A stretch of 64,000 nt of DNA, from assembly GCF_027451485.1 (NCBI RefSeq), contig NZ_DAIDJE010000044.1, positions 1 through 64,000 of the forward strand, in the 5' to 3' direction. A program made the translations under genes and the position numbers. The notes beneath the pieces are model-generated. The model was not told where the DNA came from and did no database searches. It saw only the letters and a program-made list of their open reading frames with translations. This DNA is from Bradyrhizobium sp. (lineage in GTDB: Bacteria > Pseudomonadota > Alphaproteobacteria > Rhizobiales > Xanthobacteraceae). Positions 9,586 through 19,753 of this stretch are shown piece by piece; within the stretch, counting starts at the first letter, position 1, and each line of letters opens with the position of its first letter.

Positions 9586-10356
9586 ATGTCTTCGCTCACC
9601 CTCACCTTGATCGGTGGCCCGACTGCTCTGATCGAAATCGACGGCTTTCGCCTGCTCACCGATCCGACCTTCGATCTGCCCGGCACCTACCAACTGCCGC
9701 ATGTCAAACTGGAAAAGCTCTCCGGACCGGCACTGGCGCTGGAAGCGATCGGGGAGATCGACGCGGTCCTGCTCAGTCACGATCAGCACGCCGATAACCT
9801 GGACGAATCCGGCAAGCACTTCCTGCCGAAGGCCAAGCGCGTGCTGACGACGGAGGCGGGAGCGAAAAGGCTCGGCGGCCATGCCGAAGGTCTCGCGCCC
9901 TGGACCAGCACAGAGTTGTCGAAAGGCGGGCGCTCGCTGACGGTCGTGGCGACGCCGGCGCGCCACGGCCCCCACGGGATTGAACCGTTGTCCGGTGACG
10001 TCATCGGCTTCGTGCTCGTCTCAAAGGAATTTCGTCCGATCTATATCAGCGGCGATACCGTCTGGTATGACGGCGTGGCGGAAGTGGCGCGACGCTTCAA
10101 GGCCGGCGTCGTGATGCCGTTCGCGGGCGCGGCGCAGACCCGCGGTCCGTTTCATCTGACGATGGACACCAACGACACGATCGAGACCGCGCGCGCCTTT
10201 CCCGATGCCGTGATCGTGCCGCTCCATACCGATGGATGGGCGCACTTCAGGCAAAACGCGGCCGATTTGCGCGCCTCTTTCGATGCGCTCGGATGCGGAG
10301 CGCGCCTGAAGCTGCTTGAGGCGGGTGTCGCGACCGCTATCGAGTTGCCACGCTAG
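9586..10356 (+). CDS. MBL-fold metallohydrolase
   Basis: LLSHDQHADNLD metal-binding motif, HGPHG, C-terminal PLHTDGWAHF. Confidence 0.85.
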   Translation: MSSLTLTLIGGPTALIEIDGFRLLTDPTFDLPGTYQLPHVKLEKLSGPALALEAIGEIDAVLLSHDQHADNLDESGKHFLPKAKRVLTTEAGAKRLGGHAEGLAPWTSTELSKGGRSLTVVATPARHGPHGIEPLSGDVIGFVLVSKEFRPIYISGDTVWYDGVAEVARRFKAGVVMPFAGAAQTRGPFHLTMDTNDTIETARAFPDAVIVPLHTDGWAHFRQNAADLRASFDALGCGARLKLLEAGVATAIELPR

Positions 10357-10360
10357 CTGG

Positions 10361-12832
10361 TCAGGCCGGTTGCCTGTCCGGGATGCCGCCAATCGATTCG
10401 GCTAGCGCCGGCTGGATGGAGGGAGCCACAATATTGGCTTCAAGGCCGGTCTCATCCTCTCTCGCGCGGCCGGCTCCGCGGCTTACGGCAATCATGATGG
10501 CGCAGACCGCATAGAAGCCCACGCCGATCGCGTAGGTGTTGGCAATGCCGAAAGCGATCGACAAGGCCATGCCGAGCACGGACGCGAGCATCGACGTAAT
10601 GCCGTTGGCGCTCCAAAAGAACGGAAGCAACTCCGATCGGTCGCGCCAGACGCTCAGTCCGAGCGGGAACATCATTCCCATGCAGAATGCCGGCGGTGCC
10701 AGCAACAGCACCGACAGCAGAATGCGGGCGTCGGTGGCCGCCGATCGCGCCACAGTGGTCAGTAAGGGAGTGAGCAGTCCTGCGACAGTGAGCGTTACCA
10801 ACAGGGCAGCGGCCCTGACGATCACTGCGCCCGGCCGGGGGTAGCCGGCGGTAACAGTGGTGCTGCCGATTCCACTGAAAAGGAGGATCGTGAAAAGGAC
10901 GACGGCGAGCCCATAGACGGGATGTCCGAGGAAGACCGCCAGCCGCTGCATCTGCGAGACCTCGATCAGCATGAAGCCCATGCCGATCGCGCAGAAATAT
11001 GCCAACGGCGGCGTCAGTGCCGACGGCGGCATCCGCTTCGCCAGCCGGAGGAACGGAACGAAGATGTAGTAAACGCAGGCGCACAGCGCCACCAAGATCA
11101 ATATCAGCGTCGTGCTGATCGCCGCATTGTTGTTGGAAAGCGTCGCCGAGGGCTTGGTGAAGAGATTGCGGAAGCGCTCGGTAAAAAAGAAGAACGGATT
11201 ATCGTCGGTCGAAGGGGTGATGTTTTCGACCAGAGATGCGAAGAAGGCGCGGTCGGCCTTGCCGGACATCAGCGTCGAGGTAATTGCGTCGTAAGCGACG
11301 TCCGGTCCGATCAGGACCTTGAAACCTTGCGCTTCGAGTTTCGCCTGCGCCTTAAGCCATTCGGCGTTCGTCAGTGCGTCCGGGCGGGTTATCACGGTGA
11401 CGATGTTGTCGACGTTCACAGCGATGACATGCTTCGACAACTCGGCGGCAGGCACACCTTGACGCTGCAGTGCGCTGGCTGCGATCGCAACAAGCCGGTG
11501 AAGCTCGACGCGATGGCTCTTGGGGTCAAACCAGCGCGATACCGACAGCATTCCGCCCGGTTTCAAAGACCGGTAAAAATCGTCCCATGCGTCCACCGTA
11601 TAAAGCCGGTTCTCGGTCAGCGTCAGCCCGCCGGCCGCCGTAGCCGCCCAGGTGTCGATCAGTGAAATCTGCACAAGGTCGTAGCGCTCGGAGGAATGAT
11701 TGATGTAGCTGCGCGCCTCGGCGTTGACCAGAGATACGCCAGGCTGACGATCGAGATGACCGGAGAAGTCGGCGAACTTATCCGTGAGGACTTCGAAGAT
11801 CGCGGGGTTGATCTCAATCCCGCGGATATGCTTCGCGCCAAACAGCAGCCCGGAAAGAATGTCGCGCCCGCCGCCGACGCCGACGACCGCCACGTCGGTA
11901 ACCGGCTCGACCAGATAAGCGGCATTGATGACGTCGTCCTTCAGGTAAGCCGCCTTGTCGAGATCGCCGTCGTTGCGCGTAATGACGGTGTTTGCACCGG
12001 CATCGATGTCGAGGATGTGCTGATCAATCCTCGTCTTGGGCGCACGGGCAAAGCCCCAACCGAACGGCTCGGACTCGCCGAGTGCAATCACCCGAATGCG
12101 GGAGTAGGTGTTCCAGCGTTCAAACAATGTGCCCGTCTGCCGAACGCCCTTGGCCCAGAACACGCCGAGATGGCTCTTGCCGGAAATATCCAGACCCGCG
12201 TGCATGGCCGTTACGATCGTCAAGATCAGTGCGACCGCGCCGCTCAGCCGCGCACTGCGGAGGTCCGCGCTACCGCGTGCCATGATCCAGCCCGCGCCCG
12301 CGGCAAAAGCGGCGATCCCCATCGTTGCGCTGACGGGGTCGACGACAAGCAGCAGCAGGATCACGCCAATGCATCCGAGCGCTGCCCCCGCAAGATCAGC
12401 CGCATAGAGCCAGCCGCCGCTGTAGGGCAGGCGAGTCAGCAAGAGCGTTATACAGACGCCGCTTTCGGTGAAGGGCTTCACAAATGCGATCGTCGCGATT
12501 CCCAGCGCCACCGTCACGTATGCGGCGGGAGCCACGAGGGGTACGCACAGAAAGGCTGCCATCGCGCTAACGCCGGTCATCGCAAACCAGGAGGCGTGCC
12601 TTGCGAACTCGATCCCAACGCGCTCCGGGGTGTAGCGGGCGGGATGGTTATAGACCTCCATCGCCCCGCGGGTCAGCCCGAGCATGGCGAGTGAAATGGC
12701 GGCGAATGCGAAATGGTAGTACAACATCACGCTGAAGAATCGCGTGATCAAAATCTGGTAAGACAGGGTTGCCGTCGCCAGGGCAAAAATCGCGAAATAG
12801 CAGCGGCCGGGAATTCGAACGGATGCTTGCAA
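10361..12832 (-). CDS. large membrane protein with internal spermidine-synthase/methyltransferase-like domain
   Basis: N-terminal TM block, central VAVVGVGGGRDILSGLLFGAKHIRGIEINPAIFEVL, C-terminal TM block; 823 aa. Confidence 0.75.
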   Translation of the reverse strand: MQASVRIPGRCYFAIFALATATLSYQILITRFFSVMLYYHFAFAAISLAMLGLTRGAMEVYNHPARYTPERVGIEFARHASWFAMTGVSAMAAFLCVPLVAPAAYVTVALGIATIAFVKPFTESGVCITLLLTRLPYSGGWLYAADLAGAALGCIGVILLLLVVDPVSATMGIAAFAAGAGWIMARGSADLRSARLSGAVALILTIVTAMHAGLDISGKSHLGVFWAKGVRQTGTLFERWNTYSRIRVIALGESEPFGWGFARAPKTRIDQHILDIDAGANTVITRNDGDLDKAAYLKDDVINAAYLVEPVTDVAVVGVGGGRDILSGLLFGAKHIRGIEINPAIFEVLTDKFADFSGHLDRQPGVSLVNAEARSYINHSSERYDLVQISLIDTWAATAAGGLTLTENRLYTVDAWDDFYRSLKPGGMLSVSRWFDPKSHRVELHRLVAIAASALQRQGVPAAELSKHVIAVNVDNIVTVITRPDALTNAEWLKAQAKLEAQGFKVLIGPDVAYDAITSTLMSGKADRAFFASLVENITPSTDDNPFFFFTERFRNLFTKPSATLSNNNAAISTTLILILVALCACVYYIFVPFLRLAKRMPPSALTPPLAYFCAIGMGFMLIEVSQMQRLAVFLGHPVYGLAVVLFTILLFSGIGSTTVTAGYPRPGAVIVRAAALLVTLTVAGLLTPLLTTVARSAATDARILLSVLLLAPPAFCMGMMFPLGLSVWRDRSELLPFFWSANGITSMLASVLGMALSIAFGIANTYAIGVGFYAVCAIMIAVSRGAGRAREDETGLEANIVAPSIQPALAESIGGIPDRQPA

Positions 12833-12991
12833 GGTAGAATCCTTGATGGATTGCGGCCAGTCTGCGACGCAACCTGCTTCCTACGATACCTTGCATAATG
12901 TTTGCTTAAGAGCGCGGGCGGATTGTCGCGCCGTTCGGTAGCTTCGGTTTAGCGATAGACTGGGGCGCAATACAACGGTGCTGTCGGAGCG

Positions 12992-13783
12992 TTAATCCTT
13001 GCGGAACACGACCGAGGCCATCCAGCCGGCCATCAGCGCCATGAAGGCGGTGAACAGGCCGTACACCAGCCCGTCCTGACGGGCGGCCGTGGCGACGAAT
13101 TGCTCGAAGCCGACCTTGACGATGTCGAAAGCGGTGTCGGTCCGCGTGATCAGGGCGCCATCGGCGAACAGCTTGATCTCGACCTTGTAGGTGCCGATCG
13201 GCACGGCGGCCGGCAGGGGAATGCCGGTGCGGAACAGCGTTGGCGTCAGGAAGGTCACGGCCGACGTCTCTTCGCGATAGAGGCCCTGTTCGCGGCGCAG
13301 TCGGACAAAGGCGCTGCGGAAGGCATCATTGGGTACGACGTCGGCATAATCGGTGCCCACCCGCTGGGTCAGCAGCACGTTGTTGAGACCGAGCTGCTGC
13401 CGCCGCTCCACGTCGGGCGAAGCGATCGCATCGAACGGGCGGTTCGAGAACAGTGCGAGATAAGTCGGCACCTGTATGAATTCGCGGTAGTCGGTATTGA
13501 TCCAGATGCCGAATTTGCGTTCCTTGCGCCGCGTCACCATGTCGGCGCGGGGCCCGATGACCGTGACAACGAGATCGTAGTTGTTGCGGCCGGGCGGCGT
13601 GGAGGCGTCCTTCTCGACTGAGCCGAACAGCACCAACTCCTCGCCGGAATAGGCCGGCGTCACGGTCACGCGATGATTCGAGACCGAGACGATCAGCCGT
13701 TCTGCGCGCGCCGGCTGAGCGATGCCGGCTGCGCCGAGCGCGATCATCGCTGCAAAGACGGCGCAGAGGACGCGTCCGCTCAT
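12992..13783 (-). CDS. TIGR02186 family exported protein
   Basis: Downstream part of the listed ORF 12992..14446, from MSGRVLCAVFAAMIALGAAGIAQPARAERLIVSVSNHRVTVTPAYSGEELVLFG; overlaps the TauE gene by ATGA. Confidence 0.78.
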   Translation of the reverse strand: MSGRVLCAVFAAMIALGAAGIAQPARAERLIVSVSNHRVTVTPAYSGEELVLFGSVEKDASTPPGRNNYDLVVTVIGPRADMVTRRKERKFGIWINTDYREFIQVPTYLALFSNRPFDAIASPDVERRQQLGLNNVLLTQRVGTDYADVVPNDAFRSAFVRLRREQGLYREETSAVTFLTPTLFRTGIPLPAAVPIGTYKVEIKLFADGALITRTDTAFDIVKVGFEQFVATAARQDGLVYGLFTAFMALMAGWMASVVFRKD

Positions 13784-14796
13784 ACGGCGCCTCCGGTTTG
13801 GCGGATGGTAAAGAGATCGTCCGGGCGGATGACAAGTTCGTAGGCAAAGCGAATGCCGACTGCCAGAATCAGAAGTCCGAGCAGGAGCCGCAGATGCTCG
13901 CCGCGAATCTTTTGGCCCGCGCGGGCGCCGAATTGGGCCCCGGTGACGCCGCCTGTCATCAGGACCAGTGCCAGCACGGCATCGACCAGATGGTTGGTGA
14001 TCGCATGCAGGAGCGTGGCGAACACCATGGTGACCAGCGTCAGCACCATCGAGGTGCCGATCACCGTTGAGGTCGGCACGCGCAGGAAATAGATCATGAT
14101 CGGCACGAGGATGAAGCCGCCGCCAATGCCCATGATGGCGCCGATGAATCCGATGATCAGTCCGACACCGATCACGGGAATGACGGACAGATAGATCTTG
14201 GAGCGCTTGAAGCGCATCTTGAACGGCAGGCCATGGACCCAGCCGTGGCTGCCGGACCGGCGCAGCGACACCGCCATGCCGCGGCGGACGCGGAGCATCG
14301 AGCGCAGGCCTTCCCAGAACATCAACCCGCCGACGGTGGTCAGCAGCACGACGTAGGAGAGGGCGATCATCAGGTCGAGCTGGCCGAGCGAACGCAGCAG
14401 CGTAAAGGTCCAGACGCCGAGCGCCGTACCAATCGTGCCGCCGCATAACAGCACGAGCGCGAGAGCCGGATCGATGGCGCGGCGTCGCCAGTAGGTAATC
14501 GCGCCGGAAAAGGACGAGGCTGCGATGTGGCTGGCGACGGAGGCGACCGCGACCGACGGCGCGATGCCGATGAAGATCAAAAGCGGCGTCATCAGGAATC
14601 CGCCGCCGATGCCGAACATGCCGGAGACAAAGCCGACCGCCGCGCCCATGGCGAGGATAAGAAAAATGTTGACCGGAATGTCAGCGATCGGGAGATAAAG
14701 CTGCACGCGCGTCGTTTCCGGATGGACCGTGAGGCCGGCGGAAACCGCCCCGGGGCCAGGTTTCTTGGGAGCGCGGAGAAAGCCGCATCCCTGCAT
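13780..14796 (-). CDS. sulfite exporter TauE/SafE family protein
   Basis: Two repeats of GFVSGMFGIGGGFLMTPLLIFIG / GFIGAIMGIGGGFILVPIMIYFL. Confidence 0.88.
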   Translation of the reverse strand: MQGCGFLRAPKKPGPGAVSAGLTVHPETTRVQLYLPIADIPVNIFLILAMGAAVGFVSGMFGIGGGFLMTPLLIFIGIAPSVAVASVASHIAASSFSGAITYWRRRAIDPALALVLLCGGTIGTALGVWTFTLLRSLGQLDLMIALSYVVLLTTVGGLMFWEGLRSMLRVRRGMAVSLRRSGSHGWVHGLPFKMRFKRSKIYLSVIPVIGVGLIIGFIGAIMGIGGGFILVPIMIYFLRVPTSTVIGTSMVLTLVTMVFATLLHAITNHLVDAVLALVLMTGGVTGAQFGARAGQKIRGEHLRLLLGLLILAVGIRFAYELVIRPDDLFTIRQTGGAV

Positions 14797-15036
14797 AGCC
14801 GAAATCGGTAATTGGAGGGATTAAAGAATCCGCACGCAGCGCGTTTTTTTGCCGATCGCCGCCCGCAACTTTGGATGTGGTGAAAAATACCTGTTAACGG
14901 CGAGCCGCCTTCGTGACCTTCGCGATTGTGATCCGGCAACGCAAAGCCAGTTGATCGGTCGGATCAGCCGCCGATCGTCCAATCGAACTTGTCGGATCGG
15001 AATGGTTCGGCGGCGCCTCAAGCGCGCCGCTTGACT

Positions 15037-18000
15037 TCAGTGGGCCGACGCCGTGCGCTTGGCTCCGGCTGCCCTGGCGGCCGGCTTTGCCAGCGTCGGC
15101 GTTGCTTGGGCCGGTGCGGAATCCCATCCGCCAGCGGGGCTTGCCACATTGACGGCATCGTCGGGCTGAGGCTCGGCCGTAAAGGTCTGGATCGCGAGCT
15201 TGGCGGCGGCGAGCGACTGCGGGTCCAGCCGCTTGGCAATGTCGTCGCGCTTGCGGCCGGCGTCGACGTCGCCCTGCGCCGCGGCGAGGCTGAACCATTT
15301 GAAGGATTCTGCGAGGTTCTGGTCGACGCCGATGCCGCGGGCGTAGAGAATGCCGAGATTGTACTGGCTGTCGGCGATACCGCGGTCCGCAGCCTTGCGG
15401 AACCACTGCGCCGCGCTCTTGTAGTCGGCGCCCTTGCCGCCGCCGTCGGCATAGAGCACCGCGAGGTTGTGCATCGCCTTGGCGTTGCCGCGTTCAGCAG
15501 CCTGAGTGTAGTAGCGACGGGCGATGTCGACGTCCTTCGTTACGCTCAGGCCCTTCTCGTAGAAGGTTCCAAGGCGGAAGATTGCCGGTACCACGCCGGC
15601 CTGCGCCGCGCGATCGAACCATTTGGCCGCCTCGTCGTAGTTCACCGCGACGCCTTTGCCTTCGGCGAAGCGCACCGCGACCTCATATGCCGCGCTCGGA
15701 TCGCCCTTGAGCACGGCGGCGCGTAGAACAGGACCGCCGATGGACTCCGGCAGCCTTTCGGTCGGCGGCACCGCGATCATCGCCAATTTCGGCGGGCTCG
15801 AAACATTCTTCGCAAGCGGGATTGTTCCGGTCACGTCGTCGTTTGCCGCGGCTGACGACGAGTCCTGCGGAAGAGGGCCTGAGGCGGCGCTGTCGGCTCT
15901 GTCAGGGGCGGCATTGAAGGACTGTCGTCCGATCGGAACCGGCGATGTCATCGAGGGCCCGGTCGGCGCCGGCGCCAGAGTTGCGCCGCTTCCGGCAGCA
16001 GCCGCTGGTGCTGAATCGCCCGATCTCTCCACAGCGGGCATCGCCGTCGGTTCGCCGCTGTCGAGCAGCGTCATGGCCATCTTGAACGTGCCGAGCACGA
16101 TCACGACGACGCTGGCGCCGACGAGCAGCGAGCGGATCTTCGAGGTGATCGTCGAAGCTGCGGCCTGACCGTTGGCCGGTGCGGCCTTCGGTTGTTTTCC
16201 GGCCTTGTCGGACGGCGGCGCGGCGGCCGCGGCCTGCGCGGCGCGTCGCGCGGCGGCGATGAAGCTCGAGGTGCTGACTGGTTCCTTCGGTACGGCCGCG
16301 GGAATGCTGCTGATCGCGCTCTCCGAAGCCGCGATGCGCTCCGCCGGTGAAGCGGCTCGTCCCGATGGCCGGGTGCCCGGCTCAAGGGGGTGATCGGGCG
16401 GCAGCTCCGGGGCGATCGACACGCGGGATGGTGCAGTGTGCGGCTCGAGGATCTCGCCGATGGTGCGAGCGGCGGCCGGTTGTAATGGCTCAGCCGCACG
16501 GAAATCCCGCGGCGCAGCCGCAAAGGCTTCCTGCGGTGTGGCTGGACTCGGCGCCGGCGGAGGGTCTTCCGCGTAGCTTGGTCCAGCCTCCGGCTCGCCC
16601 ATCGGCGGCGGCGAATAGGAAGGCTCGATCGCCGATGGAGGTACGGGCTGCGCCGCCATCGGCGGTGCCGGCTGAGTGCGTACCGCACGCAGGTCGCCCT
16701 CGATCGTTGAGAGGCGATCGACCACGTGGCCCAGCGTGTTGTGGACGGCTTCCAGCGAATCCTGGGTGTGACGATTGGTTTCCGCCTGGCTGAAGCGAAT
16801 GTCGGACAATTCGCGCTTGACGAGGTCCGTCAGTTCGCTGTCCCGGCCGGTCGGCGGCTCGCTGCGGCTGTCGGCGACGAAGCTGGCAAAGCTGGCATTC
16901 TGGCGTTCGAGATGGTGCAGGATGTCCTGAAGGCCTTCCTCGACCCGTCCGAGGTTGCCGGAGCGGGAGTCGCTCGAGGCTTCCAGCCGTTCGAGCAGGT
17001 AGGAGACGCGCTGTTCCAGATGGGCAAAGGCAGCGGCGTTGTCATTGCCGACCGGGATGCGGTCGAGTCGATCGGACAGCGCCATCAGGGCTCGTTCGAT
17101 CTGCTCGGTGTTTTCGCTTGCGGCCGGACGCTGTTCGCGGCTCTCGAGCGAGGACATCAATGCGGCGATGCGCTGTTCAAGTGCGGCGAGCGAGTCCGAT
17201 CGGTCGTCCGGTCGGGCCAATTGATCGACCTTGGCAGACAACGTGTGCACGTCGTCGGAAAGTCGTGCCAGGGCGTCGTTGGAAGCGACGTTGGAGACGA
17301 TGGCGCGAAGTGCTGCGATCGCACTTTCGAGCTGGTGAATGGTCGACGGATCGTCGTTGGCCCGAATGATCTGATCGAGCTTCGCGGTCAGGTTACGAAT
17401 TGCCTGATCATAGCCTGCCAGCTGTTCGGCTGGCGTCAGCGAGCGCAAGACCTCGCGGATTTCGCCGAGGGCACGCTCGATGCTGGCGAGCGCCTGGCTG
17501 TCGCTGCCGTTCTGCTTGTTGTCGTCGATCCGGCGGGAAAGCGATCGGATGTCGCTTTCGATCGATTCGATTGCGCGGCGCGGCATCGCCTCGGTGATGG
17601 CTTGGCGGATTTCGCTCAATTCGCTGCGAAAGGCTTCAATCGATTGCTCGATGTGATCCGGCCGTCGCAGCGACTCGATCTCGCTCGTGATCTTGAGGAG
17701 ATGCCGCTCCAGCGAAGAGAAATCCGGGCCCGGAGACGGCGGAGCGTGGGCGGCCGCGGGCGGCGCGAAACCGGGCGTCGGCGCAATGGGCGGCGCGCTG
17801 CGAAGCGTCGGGGTCGCCGCAACCTGGTCGAGTTCGTTCTGGCGAGCGGAAATTTCCGCAATCGCCGAGTCGAACGAGGCTGGATTGAGCGGAGGCGAGG
17901 GGCGGTAGACCTGCGCGGCGGCGCGTTCGACCATCTCGGTCTGGCGCTGCTTTTCCTGCGCCTCGCGCTGGCGCGCCGGGGCGGGATTGGAAATCTGTGA

Positions 18001-18339
18001 CAGCCGCGCATCGAGTCGGGCGATGGCGTCGTTCAGTTGCTTGGCGACGGGCGGCTCGCCGCGTGGAGCTTCGCTCCGCGGGCGTCCTTGCGAAATCTGT
18101 TCGATCTGACGGGCGATCGCGTCGAGCCGCTGGTGGATATCGGCGACATCGCGGCTTTGCTGCGCCGGCGCTGGCGGCCGCTGATCGGCAGCACCGCGGA
18201 AGCTCGGCGGCGCAGCGTCGCCCAGGTTGAGGTTGAGCCAGTCGTTCAGCGACACCCCGGCGCGGCGAGCCGCGGCCTCGGCCCGCTCCCGGACGGCAGG
18301 ATCGATGCCTTCATTACTCCACGATACGCGCGAATTCAT
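15037..18339 (-). CDS. PodJ-like polar localization protein with C-terminal Sel1 repeats
   Basis: 1100 aa: long coiled-coil N-terminal region, Pro/Ala-rich linker, one TM helix, SEL1 repeats (YDEAAKWFDRAAQAGV, IARRYYTQAAERGNAKAMHNLAVLY). Confidence 0.75.
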   Translation of the reverse strand: MNSRVSWSNEGIDPAVRERAEAAARRAGVSLNDWLNLNLGDAAPPSFRGAADQRPPAPAQQSRDVADIHQRLDAIARQIEQISQGRPRSEAPRGEPPVAKQLNDAIARLDARLSQISNPAPARQREAQEKQRQTEMVERAAAQVYRPSPPLNPASFDSAIAEISARQNELDQVAATPTLRSAPPIAPTPGFAPPAAAHAPPSPGPDFSSLERHLLKITSEIESLRRPDHIEQSIEAFRSELSEIRQAITEAMPRRAIESIESDIRSLSRRIDDNKQNGSDSQALASIERALGEIREVLRSLTPAEQLAGYDQAIRNLTAKLDQIIRANDDPSTIHQLESAIAALRAIVSNVASNDALARLSDDVHTLSAKVDQLARPDDRSDSLAALEQRIAALMSSLESREQRPAASENTEQIERALMALSDRLDRIPVGNDNAAAFAHLEQRVSYLLERLEASSDSRSGNLGRVEEGLQDILHHLERQNASFASFVADSRSEPPTGRDSELTDLVKRELSDIRFSQAETNRHTQDSLEAVHNTLGHVVDRLSTIEGDLRAVRTQPAPPMAAQPVPPSAIEPSYSPPPMGEPEAGPSYAEDPPPAPSPATPQEAFAAAPRDFRAAEPLQPAAARTIGEILEPHTAPSRVSIAPELPPDHPLEPGTRPSGRAASPAERIAASESAISSIPAAVPKEPVSTSSFIAAARRAAQAAAAAPPSDKAGKQPKAAPANGQAAASTITSKIRSLLVGASVVVIVLGTFKMAMTLLDSGEPTAMPAVERSGDSAPAAAAGSGATLAPAPTGPSMTSPVPIGRQSFNAAPDRADSAASGPLPQDSSSAAANDDVTGTIPLAKNVSSPPKLAMIAVPPTERLPESIGGPVLRAAVLKGDPSAAYEVAVRFAEGKGVAVNYDEAAKWFDRAAQAGVVPAIFRLGTFYEKGLSVTKDVDIARRYYTQAAERGNAKAMHNLAVLYADGGGKGADYKSAAQWFRKAADRGIADSQYNLGILYARGIGVDQNLAESFKWFSLAAAQGDVDAGRKRDDIAKRLDPQSLAAAKLAIQTFTAEPQPDDAVNVASPAGGWDSAPAQATPTLAKPAARAAGAKRTASAH

Positions 18340-18540
18340 GCTTCTGTCCGGTTCCGCTTTCGGCGCTCCACCTGGCGCCTCCGGCCTCCCCGCGCGTCCC
18401 GAAATACAGACAATCGAATTCGGCGCGGGTCGTCTGCCTCTGCAGGTCGACTTTTTCGCGTCACGGTAAATAACGGGTTAAGGAAAGGCGGCCGGGCGCT
18501 CGTAAACTTTACGATCGGCTTGATTTTTCTGCCGGCCGGC

Positions 18541-19137
18541 TCATTCGGTCGAGCCGGTCCGCTCCCGTGTCGCAGCGTCGAGCTGCACGACATTCGCCGT
18601 ATCCTGGATAGCCGACAGCGCAGTGATCGCCTCTTCGCACCACTCGGCTACCATTCGCTCGTACCGCATGCCGATGCGAAGCCCGAGCAGCTTGCCCAGG
18701 TCGGCCGGCAGCGCCGTATTGAGCGGAAAACGCTTTTTCAGAATCCGCTCATAGCGTTCGTAGCGGTCGCGGTGATGCTCCAGCCGCGCCATGAGGTCGG
18801 CGCGAAGCGGTTCGACATCCACCGCATCGAGCGCATAGATCCGGATCAGGAGGTCGTCCTTGATCTGCGCCGGGGTCGAAGGGCGGGCCGCCCAATGCCT
18901 GAAGGCGGCCCTGCCTTCGGCCGTCAGCGTGTAGACCAGCTTATTGGGCTTGCCGGTCTGGACGACCTCGCGGCCGTGGATGTGGCCGCGCTCGCGCAGC
19001 TTGGACAGCTCGCGATAGATCTGCTGATGATCGGCTTTCCAGAAAAAGCCGATCGAGGAATCGAAGGTCTTGGCGAGCTCGTAGCCCGTCATGGGCCGCT
19101 CGGTCAGGCAGGCGAGGATGGCATCACCGAGGGCCAA
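18541..19137 (-). CDS. PadR family transcriptional regulator
   Basis: MALGDAILACLTERPMTGYELAKTFDSSIGFFWKADHQQIYRELSKLRERG. Confidence 0.92.
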   Translation of the reverse strand: MALGDAILACLTERPMTGYELAKTFDSSIGFFWKADHQQIYRELSKLRERGHIHGREVVQTGKPNKLVYTLTAEGRAAFRHWAARPSTPAQIKDDLLIRIYALDAVDVEPLRADLMARLEHHRDRYERYERILKKRFPLNTALPADLGKLLGLRIGMRYERMVAEWCEEAITALSAIQDTANVVQLDAATRERTGSTE

Positions 19138-19188
19138 AGGTCGGGCTCTCCTTCAGATATCGAACGATCCGGGCCGCAACACTTGACT

Positions 19189-19226
19189 TTATGCATATAA
19201 GCGCATATGCGTCAATATGCATATTG
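19189..19226. promoter_or_regulatory. candidate PadR operator cluster
   Basis: TATGCATA, CGCATATGCG and CAATATGCATATTG (14-bp perfect palindrome) within 38 bp between divergent genes. Confidence 0.6.
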
Positions 19227-19287
19227 AGGAATGAGATGAACCGTGTGTCCGTTGGCTGTCGATGCGGCCAAGCATGGGAGGCGTCCT

Positions 19288-19677
19288 TTGAACACGACCG
19301 GCCTTCAGCGATGGCGCGACTTTGTCAGGTCCCACGATCCTGCAGTCCTTTGGGACTCGCTCCATCCGGACGTGGTATTCGAGAGCCCCGTCGTGCATAC
19401 GCCGCAGCGCGGCCGCGACATCACATTCAAATATCTCACCAGCGTGGTCAAAATCCTGGGCGGGCCAACCTTCCGCTTTACCGGCGAATGGACCAACGAT
19501 ACCGGGGCGGTGCTTGAATTCGCAAATGACATTGACGGGATCACGATCAACGGCGTCGATATCATCACCTGCGACGCCGAGGGCCGCATCACGCGTTTCA
19601 AGGTGATGGTTCGTCCGCTGAAAGCCATCAATCTGCTGCATCGCCTGATGGCCGAGCAGCTGGGGAAGACGCCGTGA
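19288..19677 (+). CDS. SnoaL/NTF2-like nuclear transport factor 2 family protein
   Basis: TTG start preceded by GGAGG; LRWRDFVRSHDPAVLWDSLHPDVVFESPVVHTPQRGR. Start uncertain (listed ORF starts at 19243). Confidence 0.65.
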   Translation: MNTTGLQRWRDFVRSHDPAVLWDSLHPDVVFESPVVHTPQRGRDITFKYLTSVVKILGGPTFRFTGEWTNDTGAVLEFANDIDGITINGVDIITCDAEGRITRFKVMVRPLKAINLLHRLMAEQLGKTP

Positions 19678-19753
19678 CCTATCGAAAGACGGTGATGTAG
19701 CGGGATAGGTGCTGCCCTCGACCCAAGGAAATGGCTAAGGTTCCCTTTGAGCC

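Noticed and set aside
7920-9797. 625-aa plus-strand ORF
   Set aside because: Antisense to the LysR gene and out of frame through the EamA gene; Arg/Pro-rich shadow ORF typical of high-GC DNA.
12992-14446. Single 484-aa protein as listed
   Set aside because: The first half is an out-of-frame translation through tauE; the real TIGR02186 protein starts at 13783.
14838-14860. T-run GCGCGTTTTTTTGCC as terminator
   Set aside because: No convincing GC stem directly before the T tract, and it is upstream of the tauE gene start.
16726-18000. 424-aa plus-strand ORF
   Set aside because: Antisense to the PodJ-like gene; shadow ORF.
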